Assembly (NCBI GenBank): GCA_016209685.1
Contig: JACQVQ010000012.1
Span: 173,584-237,583 of the forward strand
DNA length: 64,000 nt
Direction of reading: 5' to 3'
DNA from: Planctomycetota bacterium
GTDB lineage: Bacteria > Planctomycetota > Brocadiia > Brocadiales > Bathyanammoxibiaceae
Made by a program: the position numbers and the translations under genes. Positions 8,359-16,829 of this stretch are shown piece by piece. How positions within the stretch are numbered: position 1 is the stretch's first letter; the number at the start of each line of letters is the position of its first letter. The notes under the pieces were generated by a model. The model was not told the DNA's origin. It did not search any database and saw only the letters and a program-made list of their open reading frames with translations.

Positions 8359-8769
8359 ATGGCACGCAAAAAGACTCATGAACATGAACCAGAGGGTGGT
8401 TCTCACGAGCCTAAAGTAGAAGGCGGCTTCCACGAACACAAGGTAGAAGCCGGTCCTCATTCACACGGGCACACTACAGAATGCGGCGGCGGCCTGCTTT
8501 CCGGGAGGTTGATGCTTGGACTGCTGGTAGCACTTTCCCTGGGTTTTGGTGTGGTCATGGTAAAGAAATATAAGGCCCTGGAGGCCAGGGCCGGGGCAGG
8601 AGTAATAACAACGGTGGCAGCCCCTGCAAAAGACCCTGAGGTGGAGAAGGCCCTCCTTGAACTGGGTAAGAAGCTGGGGGCCATCAAGTCGGAACTGGAC
8701 GAGTTGGAGCCGGTGTTAAAGAAACTGGGCGTAAAGGTGGAGAAGAAGACTGCCTCCGGTCCCCACTGA
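8359..8769 (+). CDS. His-rich single-pass membrane protein, unknown function
   Basis: 136 aa. The first 45 residues hold eight histidines (H7, H9, H16, H25, H27, H34, H36, H38) and C42, arranged in a loose 9-residue repeat of the type HEPKVEGG. A single membrane helix follows (about 49-70, GRLMLGLLVALSLGFGVVMV), then a charged helical segment likely to form a coiled coil. AAGGAG precedes the ATG. With no N-terminal signal and positive residues after the helix, topology is uncertain. The His stretch suggests binding of Ni, Zn or Cu (inference). I do not recognise a family. Confidence 0.65.
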   Translation: MARKKTHEHEPEGGSHEPKVEGGFHEHKVEAGPHSHGHTTECGGGLLSGRLMLGLLVALSLGFGVVMVKKYKALEARAGAGVITTVAAPAKDPEVEKALLELGKKLGAIKSELDELEPVLKKLGVKVEKKTASGPH

Positions 8770-8844
8770 CATTAGCACGCCTCGGCAAGGAGTTACCCTG
8801 GCACCGGTTAGCTTCCTGTTTAATTCCCCTAGAGGGAGGCAAAC

Positions 8845-8967
8845 ATGGCGATAATACCTGTCGGTACAGGAATCTTTCTTGCTATAGCCTTCACGTTCGT
8901 TGGGATAGGAATACTGCAATTACTTTATCTTTATCAATTAGTTCAAGGAAAGCTTCTTCAAATTTAG
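8845..8967 (+). CDS. Possible 40-aa single-span membrane peptide
   Basis: GGGAGG lies 5 bases before the ATG at 8845. The product (MAIIPVGTGIFLAIAFTFVG...) is one hydrophobic helix with a short polar tail. Its second half overlaps, antisense, the end of the DUF6236 remnant. The 3' half may therefore be read-through into foreign sequence after a deletion that joined two unrelated genes near 8905-8930. Confidence 0.35.
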   Translation: MAIIPVGTGIFLAIAFTFVGIGILQLLYLYQLVQGKLLQI

Positions 8968-9175
8968 GAATCTTATGCGTGTAATCACCGGGAAAGACTT
9001 GCCTGACGAGTCCACTTTGTAAAAGCTCTATCATATAGTTCCCTAGGGCTTCAGGACGATAAATATACTCAGATGGGACAATAGAGCCTATTTCATCCCA
9101 ATACAGAAGCACTCGTGTGAACCACTCATTTTCAGGGACTCTAATATAGGGGAAATAGAGTACCTTATCTGCCAT
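8891..9175 (-). pseudogene. N-terminal remnant of a DUF6236-type protein
   Basis: 94 codons with an intact start and good ribosome site (AAGGAAG). The sequence KVLYFPYIRVPENEW and LLYWDEIGSIVPSEYIYRP looks like the N-terminus of DUF6236 proteins, which as I recall run to about 300 residues. The frame stops after KVIAVFLSQRT, so roughly two thirds is missing. Most likely a truncated gene. The family name is from memory of the N-terminal pattern. Confidence 0.5.
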
Positions 9176-9223
9176 TCCCTATTTGCTTCCTTTCCTTAAA
9201 GGCACTGGACAATTATAGAGGAC

Positions 9224-9309
9224 TCATCTGGCATATATCATCTCTCCCCCTCTGGCGTATTCGGCAATGAGGGGATCCCCTGGGTTATAGCCATGGCCCC
9301 TGTCCTTCC
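9224..9309 (-). pseudogene. C-terminal scrap of a second MNT nucleotidyltransferase
   Basis: In a different frame directly after the stop of the intact MNT gene, the minus strand reads DRGHGYNPGDPLIAEYARGG then EMIYAR and a stop. PLIAEYARGGEMIY aligns well with SLIADLARDGKVV, the end of the intact neighbour. I read it as the tail of a deleted paralogue. It has no start of its own. Confidence 0.35.
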
Positions 9310-9639
9310 TTAGCCACAAACCACTTTTCCGTCTCTGGCAAGGTCAGCGATGAGGGACGTATCACTTTCAAACTCCTCTGGCGTTACGGTGATAATATCA
9401 AGGGGTATCATAAATTTTCTGATTGTCATAATCTCAGCCTCTTTGGTAAGCCTTGCCCGTTCAAAGATATTCTTGTCCTCAAAATCCTTTGACACGATAA
9501 CCATATCTATATCACTTTCCTCTACCGCCTGCCCTTTAACCTGCGAGCCAAATAGTATGATTTTTGAGATATTTATCCCGCTTTCCCTTAAACGCATTTC
9601 AAAATATCTTGCCGCCTCTATAACTGTGCCTTTAGCCAT
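9310..9639 (-). CDS. MNT-type minimal nucleotidyltransferase (HEPN/MNT antitoxin)
   Basis: 109 aa with the nucleotidyltransferase signature GSQVKGQAVEESDIDMVIV (G-S then D-x-D), the minimal polymerase-beta-like fold. In HEPN/MNT pairs this protein neutralises the HEPN ribonuclease, in studied cases by transferring AMP to it. The start at 9639 has GAGAGG 7 bases upstream, inside the end of the HEPN gene. The two genes overlap by 22 bp, indicating co-translation. All residues needed for nucleotide transfer seem present. Confidence 0.85.
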   Translation of the reverse strand: MAKGTVIEAARYFEMRLRESGINISKIILFGSQVKGQAVEESDIDMVIVSKDFEDKNIFERARLTKEAEIMTIRKFMIPLDIITVTPEEFESDTSLIADLARDGKVVCG

Positions 9640-9998
9640 TTCAACGCCTCTCTACTCTGTTCAAGTAACCCCTTTGTTCTTTCCTTATTATAATCTTTCT
9701 GCATCCTCTCCAGGTCGTCAGGATACCGTGTAGGAACACTCACCCTGTTAAGGGCAAAAATAGAATCGTATAAATCCTCGGGAGGCTGTAAACGTATTTT
9801 TTCAACCAGATAGACAAGATTATGTATTTTTGGTGGAGTTTCATCAAGTCTTTTTTGATATAGTCCTTTCAATGCCTTCTCAATAGACAGGTGGCACATA
9901 AAGACTGCATAGAAATACCTTTCACCATTGAACATAAATTCTGCGGTGTCCATGTCATAATCGGCCTGTTTAAGCCATTCTTGAGGCCCTTTACCCAC
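9618..9998 (-). CDS. HEPN-domain protein (toxin partner)
   Basis: The conserved HEPN part begins EWLKQADYDMDTAEFMF and continues through CHLSIEKALKGLYQKR and VPTRYPDDLERM. The open frame extends up to a TTG at 10073, but that codon lies inside a -10 box (promoter 10056-10083). I therefore place the start at the GTG at 9998 (126 aa), preceded by AAGAAGGA 9 bases upstream and matching the family N-terminus. The classical Rx4-6H RNase motif is not evident; the RYPDD form is common in PF05168-type HEPN proteins. It forms an operon with the MNT gene. Confidence 0.8.
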   Translation of the reverse strand: MGKGPQEWLKQADYDMDTAEFMFNGERYFYAVFMCHLSIEKALKGLYQKRLDETPPKIHNLVYLVEKIRLQPPEDLYDSIFALNRVSVPTRYPDDLERMQKDYNKERTKGLLEQSREALKWLKAQL

Positions 9999-10055
9999 TG
10001 GTATTTTTCCTTCTTGCCTGACGTTCTTTAAATAAATGCCGCCTTTGCATACTAA

Positions 10056-10083
10056 CCTATAAAGGATATACAATCTTTGTCAA
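10056..10083 (-). promoter_or_regulatory. Promoter of the HEPN/MNT pair
   Basis: On the minus strand, TTGACA (10083-10078) is followed after 16 bp by TATAGG (10061-10056). The expected transcript start near 10049 leaves a leader of about 50 bases to the GTG at 9998 and excludes the upstream TTG as start. Confidence 0.6.
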
Positions 10084-10205
10084 GGGGGAAAACATTAAAA
10101 TAAAATCCTGTTCATCCTGCCAATTTGCTTAGAATAGTTGTGTGGTTATAATGTTTATTAGCCTCATGGCTATTACTGGGCTACTCAGGAGGTACGCATA
10201 ATATC

Positions 10206-11192
10206 TTGAACATCATCTCTGCCAGCAGGCGGACAGATATACCTGCCTTTTACTCAGGGTGGTTCATGAACCGAGTGAGGGAGGGGAGGGTAAAGTACGC
10301 CAACCCCTTCAGCGGACAGGAGTATGAGGTCTCCCTCAGGCCCGAGGACGTACATTCAATCGTCTTCTGGTCCAAGAACCCCCAGCCCCTGGAACCCCAC
10401 CTGCCCCGACTTGAGACCATGGGGTATGAATTTATCTTCCATTTCACGATAACCGGTCTGCCCAGGGTCTTTGAAGGTAGCGGTACCAACACACATAGAG
10501 CCCAGGTGACAGAGCACCTGGGCTATAGGACTGGGGCTCTGTCCCCAGTCCCTCCCTGGCAGGAGGCGGTTAAATGTTTCAAAAGGCTTTCAGACCGCTA
10601 CGGGCCGAAGAGGGTGCTGTGGAGGTTTGACCCCATTATCCTTTCAGACATCACGGGGCCAGACTACTTCAAAAAGAGTTTTGATAACCTGGCGAGGAGG
10701 TTGGAGGGGGCGACGGAGAGGTGCTACTTTAGCTTCGTCTGCCTTTACCCAAAGGTGCGCCGTAATCTCCAGAGGGCCTCAGAAAGTAGGGACAGGTTTG
10801 AAACCTGCCCCTACTATGACCCATCGTATCCAGAGAGGCTGTCTTTAGTAAAAGAGATGGTGGAGATTGCCGGTTCTTATGGAATAACGTTATATACCTG
10901 CTGTGATGAAGCACTTGCTATAAGTGGCGTAAAGCCTGCCCAATGTGTGGACGGTGAACTCCTCTACGAACTCTTCCCAGACAGACCTAAGCAGACGAAG
11001 ATAGTCCCCACTCGGAAGGGATGTAATTGTGTCCAGAGCCGGGACATTGGTGCCTACGATACGTGCCCCCACGGCTGTATTTACTGCTACGCCAACCTGA
11101 ACCATGAGCTGGCCTGTAAACGCCTTGATGCCCACGACCCCTCGTCCGATATGCTCCTGCCGCTCCAGAGGGCGGTAAGGAGTAAGCAGTAG
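10206..11192 (+). CDS. DUF1848 radical-SAM-like protein with in-frame repeat insertions
   Basis: 328 aa. The N-terminus IISASRRTDIPAFYSGWFM and the C-terminal CPHGCIYCYAN (Cx3Cx2C) mark the DUF1848 family. Members are predicted Fe-S, probably radical SAM enzymes of unknown reaction. The start is a TTG at 10206; AGGAGG lies about 13 bases upstream, longer than usual, but the family N-terminus fixes it. Two palindromes (10500-10523 and 10528-10551) insert about 25 residues between RVFE and EAVKCFKRLSDRYGPKR, and a third (10786-10814) adds about 10 residues near DRFETCPYYDP. The core remains in frame, so the gene is probably functional. Confidence 0.8.
   Translation: MNIISASRRTDIPAFYSGWFMNRVREGRVKYANPFSGQEYEVSLRPEDVHSIVFWSKNPQPLEPHLPRLETMGYEFIFHFTITGLPRVFEGSGTNTHRAQVTEHLGYRTGALSPVPPWQEAVKCFKRLSDRYGPKRVLWRFDPIILSDITGPDYFKKSFDNLARRLEGATERCYFSFVCLYPKVRRNLQRASESRDRFETCPYYDPSYPERLSLVKEMVEIAGSYGITLYTCCDEALAISGVKPAQCVDGELLYELFPDRPKQTKIVPTRKGCNCVQSRDIGAYDTCPHGCIYCYANLNHELACKRLDAHDPSSDMLLPLQRAVRSKQ
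10500..10551. repeat. Two adjacent in-frame palindromes within the DUF1848 gene
   Basis: GCCCAGGTG/CACCTGGGC (10500-10523) and GGACTGGGG/CCCCAGTCC (10528-10551) lie back to back in the coding sequence. They cover residues that have no counterpart in the family pattern I know. Confidence 0.7.
10786..10814. repeat. In-frame palindrome, AGGTTTGAAACCT core
   Basis: GTAGGGACAGGTTT and GAAACCTGCCCCTAC form a 29-bp inverted repeat inside the DUF1848 gene. A near-identical copy is intergenic at 58902-58930. Confidence 0.75.
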
Positions 11193-11224
11193 ACAGTAGG
11201 CACTAGAGACTAAGAAGTGTGGGT

Positions 11225-11268
11225 TCTGCTTACTGCTTACTGCTTACTGCTTACTGCTTACTGCTTAG
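11225..11268. repeat. Heptamer tandem run at a convergent gene junction
   Basis: The heptamer TGCTTAC is repeated about six times. It extends into the last codons of radA. The complementary motif AGTAAGCAGTA lies at the end of the DUF1848 gene (11179-11190), so transcripts from either side could fold into a stem. It may act as a bidirectional terminator (inference). Confidence 0.6.
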
Positions 11269-12618
11269 TATTTTCACGGCCTCTTTCAGATGGCCTACAC
11301 GGATGGTCTCTAGCCCCTTCTGAGGTATCATGTCCTTAGCATTATCCTGGGGGACGATGGCCCTCTTGAACCCCAATCTGCCTACCTCTTTGAGTCTGGC
11401 CTCCATCTGACCCACACCTCTTACCTCTCCGGTCAGACCCACCTCGCCCAGTAGTACCATATCTGACGGGATAGGTCTGTCGGTCAAACTGGAGGCTATG
11501 CCCAGGGCTATCCCCAAATCGGCGGCCGGTTCCTCCACCCTCACCCCTCCCACTACGTTGACAAATACATCCTGGTCCCTCAGCTTCAACCCCAGACGCC
11601 TGTCCAGTACGGCAATGAGCATGGAGACACGGTTGTAATCTACCCCACTTACTTTTCTTTCGGGGACGTTGTAATTAGACCTGGTAACCAGCGACTGAAT
11701 TTCCAGCAGTAAGCTCCTGGTACCCTCCATACAGGCGACCGTTGCCGTACCCGCAACATTAGACCTGTTCCTGGACAGGAAGAGACTGGAGGGGTCGTCC
11801 ACCCCGTGCAGTCCGTCCTCCCTCATCTCAAAGATGGCCAGTTCGTTAGTAGGACCAAAGCGGTTCTTCACGGCCCTCAGTACACGGAAGGGGGCTCCGC
11901 CTGAGGCGGACTCCCCTTCAAAGTAGAGTACCGTATCGGCCATATGCTCTAACACCTTCGGGCCGGCCAGTAACCCCTCCTTAGTAACGTGTCCCAGCAG
12001 GAAGAGTACGCAATCCATGTCCTTTACCAGGTGGATGAGTTCATTGGCGCACTCCCTCACCTGTGAAAGGGTCCCTGGGGCGGATTCCAGGCCCTCCTTG
12101 TAAATCATCTGGATAGAGTCCACCACCAGGAGGGTGGGTTTAAGGTCGTTCAGGTGTCCCTGGACGGTCTCAAGGTTAGTCTCAGCCCCGAGCAGGAGGT
12201 CCTTTCCTTCTATCCTAAGCCTTTTGGCCCTGAGTTTAATCTGGAGGAGGGACTCCTCTCCCGTGATGTAGAGGGGTTTGTGTCCGAGGAGTGCCAGTCG
12301 GTTACAGACCTGCAGCATGAGGGTGGACTTGCCTATACCCGGGGGGCCGCCAATGAGGACTGCCGAGCCAGGTACCATCCCCCCGCCCAGTACCCTGTCA
12401 AACTCCTCAAGCCCCGTGGTGATGCGTTCCTCCCTCTGGGTCTCTATCGCCGCCAGGGGGATAGGGGGTTCAGTACACTGGGGGGCACTCCTCTGGCTGG
12501 GGCTCCATGTCTCCTCTACGACCGTGTTCCACTCCCCGCACCCCCCACAGCGGCCGACCCACCTCTGGGTCTTCCATCCGCAGGACTGGCAGGCGTAAAG
12601 GCGTTGCTCTTTGGCCAT
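11251..12618 (-). CDS. radA: DNA repair protein RadA/Sms
   Basis: 455 aa with the full RadA layout: N-terminal zinc finger (CQSCG...CGGCGEW), RecA-like ATPase with Walker A GGPPGIGKST, the RadA-specific motif KNRFG, and a Lon-protease-like C-terminal domain. It processes branched recombination intermediates as a helicase-like ATPase. A loop before KNRFG carries an in-frame dispersed palindrome giving ESASGG, about 3 residues longer than usual. It follows clpC, as in the Firmicutes mcsA-mcsB-clpC-radA order, but an intrinsic terminator ends 10 bp before its ATG, so its expression may depend on read-through. Confidence 0.95.
   Translation of the reverse strand: MAKEQRLYACQSCGWKTQRWVGRCGGCGEWNTVVEETWSPSQRSAPQCTEPPIPLAAIETQREERITTGLEEFDRVLGGGMVPGSAVLIGGPPGIGKSTLMLQVCNRLALLGHKPLYITGEESLLQIKLRAKRLRIEGKDLLLGAETNLETVQGHLNDLKPTLLVVDSIQMIYKEGLESAPGTLSQVRECANELIHLVKDMDCVLFLLGHVTKEGLLAGPKVLEHMADTVLYFEGESASGGAPFRVLRAVKNRFGPTNELAIFEMREDGLHGVDDPSSLFLSRNRSNVAGTATVACMEGTRSLLLEIQSLVTRSNYNVPERKVSGVDYNRVSMLIAVLDRRLGLKLRDQDVFVNVVGGVRVEEPAADLGIALGIASSLTDRPIPSDMVLLGEVGLTGEVRGVGQMEARLKEVGRLGFKRAIVPQDNAKDMIPQKGLETIRVGHLKEAVKILSSKQ
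11896..11910. repeat. TCCGCCTGAGGCGGA palindrome in radA
   Basis: Perfect arms TCCGCC/GGCGGA around TGA. Read in frame it gives SASGG. The same frame and peptide occur in the kinase (2694-2708), ugd (29862-29876) and ispD (63428-63442). Confidence 0.85.
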
Positions 12619-12627
12619 AAGATTCCT

Positions 12628-12661
12628 AAAAGAAAAAGGGGAGGCATTGAAATCCTCCCCT
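12628..12661 (-). terminator. Intrinsic terminator between clpC and radA
   Basis: On the minus strand AGGGGAGG pairs with CCTCCCCT around a 9-base loop and is followed by TTTTTCTTTT. The T run ends 10 bp before the radA start codon, right at its ribosome site AGGA. It would end the mcsA-mcsB-clpC transcript or attenuate radA. Confidence 0.8.
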
Positions 12662-12722
12662 CTTTCGGCGAATTGACGGGGGCTCGCATTTCACAGACAT
12701 TTAACGGATTAACCAAAACCTT

Positions 12723-15188
12723 TTACCCGCTCAACGCAGGTTCGGCAGGGGCCTTCTCCTCCTCAAATATCAGCTTGTCATCTCCCACCTTCACCTTTAT
12801 CTTTGCCCCCTGGGCAAACCTGCCCTGGAGGAGTTCTTCGGCCAGGGGGTCTTCTATCTGGCTCTCTATGGCCCTGCGTAAAGGTCTTGCACCAAAGGTG
12901 GGGTCGTATCCTTTCTTAATGATATGATCCATGGCCTCTTCCGTGAGGTTCAGGGTGATGTTGTAATTGCTTAGCCTCTTCTGGAGGGCCTTGAGCTCTA
13001 TGCGTATAATCTTATCCAGGTCTTCCTTTGTGAGGGATTTGAAGACTATGACGCCATCCACCCTGTTGAGGAACTCTGGCCTGAAGTGCTTCTCAATGAC
13101 CCGCATGAGTTGTTCCTTCATGGCCTCGTAGGACTGGGCCTCTGAGGTCTTTCTGAAACCCAGGGAGGCCTGGCTCCTTATCACCTCTGCCCCGAGGTTG
13201 GAGGTCATGATAAGCACCACGTTGCGGAAATCTACCTTGCGGCCAAAGCTGTCAGTAAGACGCCCCTCCTCCATTATCTGCAGGAGCATGTTAAATACGT
13301 CAGGATGGGCCTTTTCTATCTCATCCAGCAGGACTACGGCGTAGGGCCTGCGGCGTATCTTCTCTGTGAGCTGTCCACCCTCTTCGTAGCCTATGTAGCC
13401 AGGGGGCGCACCGATGAGCCTGGATACGTTATGCTTTTCCATATACTCTGACATGTCAATCTGTATAAGGGCCTCTTCCTCTCCAAACATAAACTTGGCC
13501 AGGCTCTTGGCCAGGTGGGTCTTACCAACCCCTGAGGGGCCCACGAAGACGAAGGTAGCCACCGGGCGGTTGGGGTTCTTGAGCCCTGCCCTGGAGCGGC
13601 GTACGGCCTTGGACACGGCCTTTACGGCCTCTTCCTGGCTGATTACCATCTTGTGGAGTTCTTCCTCTAGGTGGAGGAGCTTTTTAGCCTCCTCGGACTC
13701 AAGCTTTGTCAGTGGTATGCCGGTCATCTTGGATACCACCTCTGAGATTACCTCTTCATCTACCACTGCCGTGAGTTCCGAGCACCGCTCCCTCCATTGT
13801 TTCTCTATGGTCTCCTTCCTCTTTTTGAGTTTATCTGCCTTGTCCCGGAGCCTTGCCGCCCTCTCAAAGTCTTGCAGGGCCACGGCCTCGTCTTTCTCTT
13901 TCTCCAGACTGACGATTTCTTCCTCCAGGTGCTTAAGGTCTGGCGGATGGGTCATGGTCTTTAGCCTTACCCTGGCGCTGGCCTCATCTATGACGTCTAT
14001 GGCCTTGTCGGGCAGGAAGCGGCCGGTGATGTAACGGCTGGAGAGTTCCGTGGCGGCGATAAGGGCCTCATCCGTAATGTTCACCTTGTGATGGGCCTCA
14101 TAACGCTCTCTGAGACCCTTGAGTATCTCTACCGTCTCCGCCTTACTGGGCGGGTCAACGATGATGGTCTGGAACCTCCTCTCCAGGGCCCCGTCTTTTT
14201 CTATGTATTTTCTGTACTCGTCCAGGGTGGTAGCCCCGATACACTGTATCTCTCCCCTGGAAAGGGCTGGCTTAAGGACGTTAGAGGCGTCAATGGCCCC
14301 TTCTGCCCCGCCAGCTCCTACAAGGGTATGGAGTTCGTCTACAAAGAGGATGACGTTCTTGGCCCTGCGCACCTCTGACATCACGGCCTTTATCCTCTCT
14401 TCAAATTGACCACGGTACTTTGTGCCGGCCACCATCATGGCAAGGTCCAGGGCCACTATCCTGCGGTCCCTGAGGAGTTCCGGGATGTTATTCTGTACGA
14501 TGGACTGGGCCAGGCCCTCCACGATAGCAGTCTTACCAACGCCTGCCTCCCCCAGGAGCACCGGGTTATTCTTGGTCCTGCGGCACAGTATCTGGATTAC
14601 CCTCTCAATGACCTCCTGGCGGCCAATTACCGGGTCCAATTCTCCGTCCCTGGCCTGCTGGGTGAGGTCTCTACCAAAAGAGTCCAGGGCAGGGGTCTTA
14701 GATTTACCCCTCTTTTCTTCCCGCTCTTGGTTCTCACTGGACTGGGAGGATTCTGCGCCTAACAAGTTAATGACCTCCTCTCTCACGTCCTCAAGTTTTA
14801 CTCCCAAATTGAGGAGCACCTGGGCAGCCACCCCTTCCTGCTCCCTGAGCAGGCCCAGGAGCAGGTGTTCAGTACCTATATAGTTATGCCCCAGGTTCTT
14901 GGCCTCCTCCATAGCGTACTCAAGCACCTTCTTCACCTTGGGCGTGAATGGCAGTTGTCCCACAGAGACCAGGTCTGGCCCCGTCTGGACTATCTTTTCT
15001 ATCTCCATGCGGATCTTCTTTAGTTCAATATCCAGGTTTTGGAGGACGGTCGCGGCTACCCCACTGCCTTCCTTTACCAGGCCCAGGAGGATATGCTCCG
15101 TCCCTATGTACTCATGGTTGTACCTCCTGGCCTCTTCCCTGGCCAGGGCCATTACCTTCCTCGCCCTGTCTGTGAATTTGTCAAACAT
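12723..15188 (-). CDS. clpC: ATP-dependent Clp protease ATP-binding subunit ClpC
   Basis: 821 aa, the usual ClpC length. A double Clp-N domain (two [32 protein letters not shown]-type repeats) comes first. AAA-1 follows with Walker A GEAGVGKT, then a UVR-like middle domain ([20 protein letters not shown]), then AAA-2 with GPSGVGKT. It unfolds proteins for ClpP. In bacteria with McsB, arginine-phosphorylated proteins are its marked substrates. It is encoded 15 bp after mcsB, so the kinase, its adaptor and the unfoldase share a transcript. ClpP is not in the window. Confidence 0.96.
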   Translation of the reverse strand: MFDKFTDRARKVMALAREEARRYNHEYIGTEHILLGLVKEGSGVAATVLQNLDIELKKIRMEIEKIVQTGPDLVSVGQLPFTPKVKKVLEYAMEEAKNLGHNYIGTEHLLLGLLREQEGVAAQVLLNLGVKLEDVREEVINLLGAESSQSSENQEREEKRGKSKTPALDSFGRDLTQQARDGELDPVIGRQEVIERVIQILCRRTKNNPVLLGEAGVGKTAIVEGLAQSIVQNNIPELLRDRRIVALDLAMMVAGTKYRGQFEERIKAVMSEVRRAKNVILFVDELHTLVGAGGAEGAIDASNVLKPALSRGEIQCIGATTLDEYRKYIEKDGALERRFQTIIVDPPSKAETVEILKGLRERYEAHHKVNITDEALIAATELSSRYITGRFLPDKAIDVIDEASARVRLKTMTHPPDLKHLEEEIVSLEKEKDEAVALQDFERAARLRDKADKLKKRKETIEKQWRERCSELTAVVDEEVISEVVSKMTGIPLTKLESEEAKKLLHLEEELHKMVISQEEAVKAVSKAVRRSRAGLKNPNRPVATFVFVGPSGVGKTHLAKSLAKFMFGEEEALIQIDMSEYMEKHNVSRLIGAPPGYIGYEEGGQLTEKIRRRPYAVVLLDEIEKAHPDVFNMLLQIMEEGRLTDSFGRKVDFRNVVLIMTSNLGAEVIRSQASLGFRKTSEAQSYEAMKEQLMRVIEKHFRPEFLNRVDGVIVFKSLTKEDLDKIIRIELKALQKRLSNYNITLNLTEEAMDHIIKKGYDPTFGARPLRRAIESQIEDPLAEELLQGRFAQGAKIKVKVGDDKLIFEEEKAPAEPALSG

Positions 15189-15203
15189 TGTACTCCTTCC
15201 CTT

Positions 15204-16253
15204 CTACTGGAACGCTCCTAGACGTTTCCTGACATAGGAGGCCCTTATCACGTTTCTCTCGTTGGCTTCCATCTCCTTGCCCTCCAGCTTCTGGAGGTGG
15301 GCAGGGAGGGTGAGGACAAATAGCTCGTTAAGGGTCTCCACGGAGATGTCATTTATCAATCCCAGATTCACGCCCATCCTCACCTGAGAGAGGAGGTGCA
15401 TGGCCTCTTCCGAGGAGAGCATCCTTGCCACCTTCAACATGCCGTAAGAACGCCATACCCTGTCTTCTAATTGCTCCTTGTTCTCGGTTATCAGTGCCTT
15501 TCTGGCCATGCGCTCATAACCGGCGATGCGCGGTATCACGCCCTCCATAATCTCCAGTATCTCCACCTCTGATTTGCCCAGGGTGAACTGATTGGAGATC
15601 TGGAACAGGTCCCCCAGGGCTTGGGTACCCTCTCCATAAATCCCTCTTACGACAAGCCCCAGTTTCCCTACTGCGTTGAAGACCTTCTCTATGTGGTGGG
15701 CCAGCCCCAGGGCCGGCAGGTGCATCATCACGGAGGCCCTCATGCCCGTCCCTACATTGGTGGGACAGGCGGTAAGGTATCCGAAGCGGGGCGAAAAGGC
15801 GTAGTGCAGTTTCTCCTCCAGGGTGTTATCTATCTCGTCTATGGTCTTCCATGCGTCTCTTAGCTCAAAACCCGAGCGGATGACCTGTATCCTCAGGTGG
15901 TCTTCCTCGTTGACCATCACGCTTATGGTCTCTGACTTTGCAAAGGCTACCCCCCGCTCACCATCGCCTCCGGCATGTTCACGGCTTATAAGCCTCCTCT
16001 CCATGAGGTAGAGTCTATCTACAGAACTCACCTCAGAGAGTTTGACGTAGTGCAGGTCCTTCGTAAGGGTGGCCTCCTTTAGCTTCTCCCTTATGAGTTT
16101 TTCTACCTCTTTTCTCTGACCTTCCGTAGCCCGGTGCAAAAATGGGAAATTGGCCAGGTTCCTCGCCAGGCGGATCCTGGTGCTTATCACGATATCCGAC
16201 TCAGGGCCTGTGCCCCTGAGCCACTCACCCGTTTTGCTGTACAGTTCCCTCAT
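15204..16253 (-). CDS. mcsB: Protein-arginine kinase McsB
   Basis: Guanido-kinase-family protein that phosphorylates arginine residues and so tags proteins for ClpCP. Visible motifs are DIVISTRIRLARN near the N-terminus and the catalytic cysteine region TACPTNVGTGMRASVMMHLP. I take the ATG at 16253 (349 aa) since the family starts shortly before GPESDIV. The frame extends upstream to 16316 inside mcsA. With this start the genes overlap by 29 bp, which suggests translational coupling. There is no ctsR repressor gene next to it, unlike in Bacillus. Confidence 0.92.
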   Translation of the reverse strand: MRELYSKTGEWLRGTGPESDIVISTRIRLARNLANFPFLHRATEGQRKEVEKLIREKLKEATLTKDLHYVKLSEVSSVDRLYLMERRLISREHAGGDGERGVAFAKSETISVMVNEEDHLRIQVIRSGFELRDAWKTIDEIDNTLEEKLHYAFSPRFGYLTACPTNVGTGMRASVMMHLPALGLAHHIEKVFNAVGKLGLVVRGIYGEGTQALGDLFQISNQFTLGKSEVEILEIMEGVIPRIAGYERMARKALITENKEQLEDRVWRSYGMLKVARMLSSEEAMHLLSQVRMGVNLGLINDISVETLNELFVLTLPAHLQKLEGKEMEANERNVIRASYVRKRLGAFQ

Positions 16254-16749
16254 CTTTTTTATCTTCGCTGGCGGATAGTTCAAAGATACGGTCCCGTATC
16301 TTTGCCGCCTTTTCATAATCTTCTTTTTCTACGGCCTTGTCCAGCTCTTTTCTTAGCTGTAGTACCTCGTTCTTTACCACCAGTTCTTTACCTGCACGGC
16401 TAGGCACCTTGCCAATATGCTGGGAGGCGCCATGCATCTTTTCTAACAGGGGCACAAGCCCTTTCTTAAAGGCGGTGTAATCCATTGGACACCCAAGCCT
16501 CCCCTTGGAGCGGAACTCCAGATAAGAGAGTCCGCAGGCAGGGCAGGTAGTCTTTGACATCTCCCCAATCTCCGGGGCAACCTGGTTTATGAGGCTGGAG
16601 AGGATATCCGCCGGGGTAGGCATCTTCACCAGGGGGTTGTTAAGGCTCTGGGCGCACTCCTCGCAGAGATGACGCTCCCGCTTCTCATTGCCGTTTATCT
16701 CAGTGAGATGCACGGTAGCATGTCGTTTGTTACAGGATTCGCACTTCAT
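16225..16749 (-). CDS. mcsA: McsA-like zinc/UVR-motif activator of McsB
   Basis: 174 aa with two pairs of CxxC zinc motifs (MKCESC...HLCEEC and CPACG...GCPMDY) and a C-terminal UVR helix pair (LRKELDKAVEKEDYEKAAKI). In Bacillus, McsA binds and activates McsB. It is the first gene of mcsA-mcsB-clpC. The upstream gap of 80 bp to the HPS/RraA gene includes a dispersed GATTCGCTTCGCTCAC repeat and no recognisable CtsR box. Confidence 0.88.
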   Translation of the reverse strand: MKCESCNKRHATVHLTEINGNEKRERHLCEECAQSLNNPLVKMPTPADILSSLINQVAPEIGEMSKTTCPACGLSYLEFRSKGRLGCPMDYTAFKKGLVPLLEKMHGASQHIGKVPSRAGKELVVKNEVLQLRKELDKAVEKEDYEKAAKIRDRIFELSASEDKKDEGTVQQNG

Positions 16750-16829
16750 AATATTTCACCAATAGATTCGCTTCGCTCACTACAAGTCTTGTTTAAGGAA
16801 GTGACTGAAATTTTCAATCAGTAGGGCCC

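Noticed and set aside
9999-10073. TTG start at 10073 for the HEPN gene
   Set aside because: The codon lies between the -35 and -10 boxes of a good promoter, upstream of the expected transcript start.
13414-14034. 206-codon plus-strand frame over clpC
   Set aside because: Antisense shadow of a highly conserved gene; no ribosome site and no homology.
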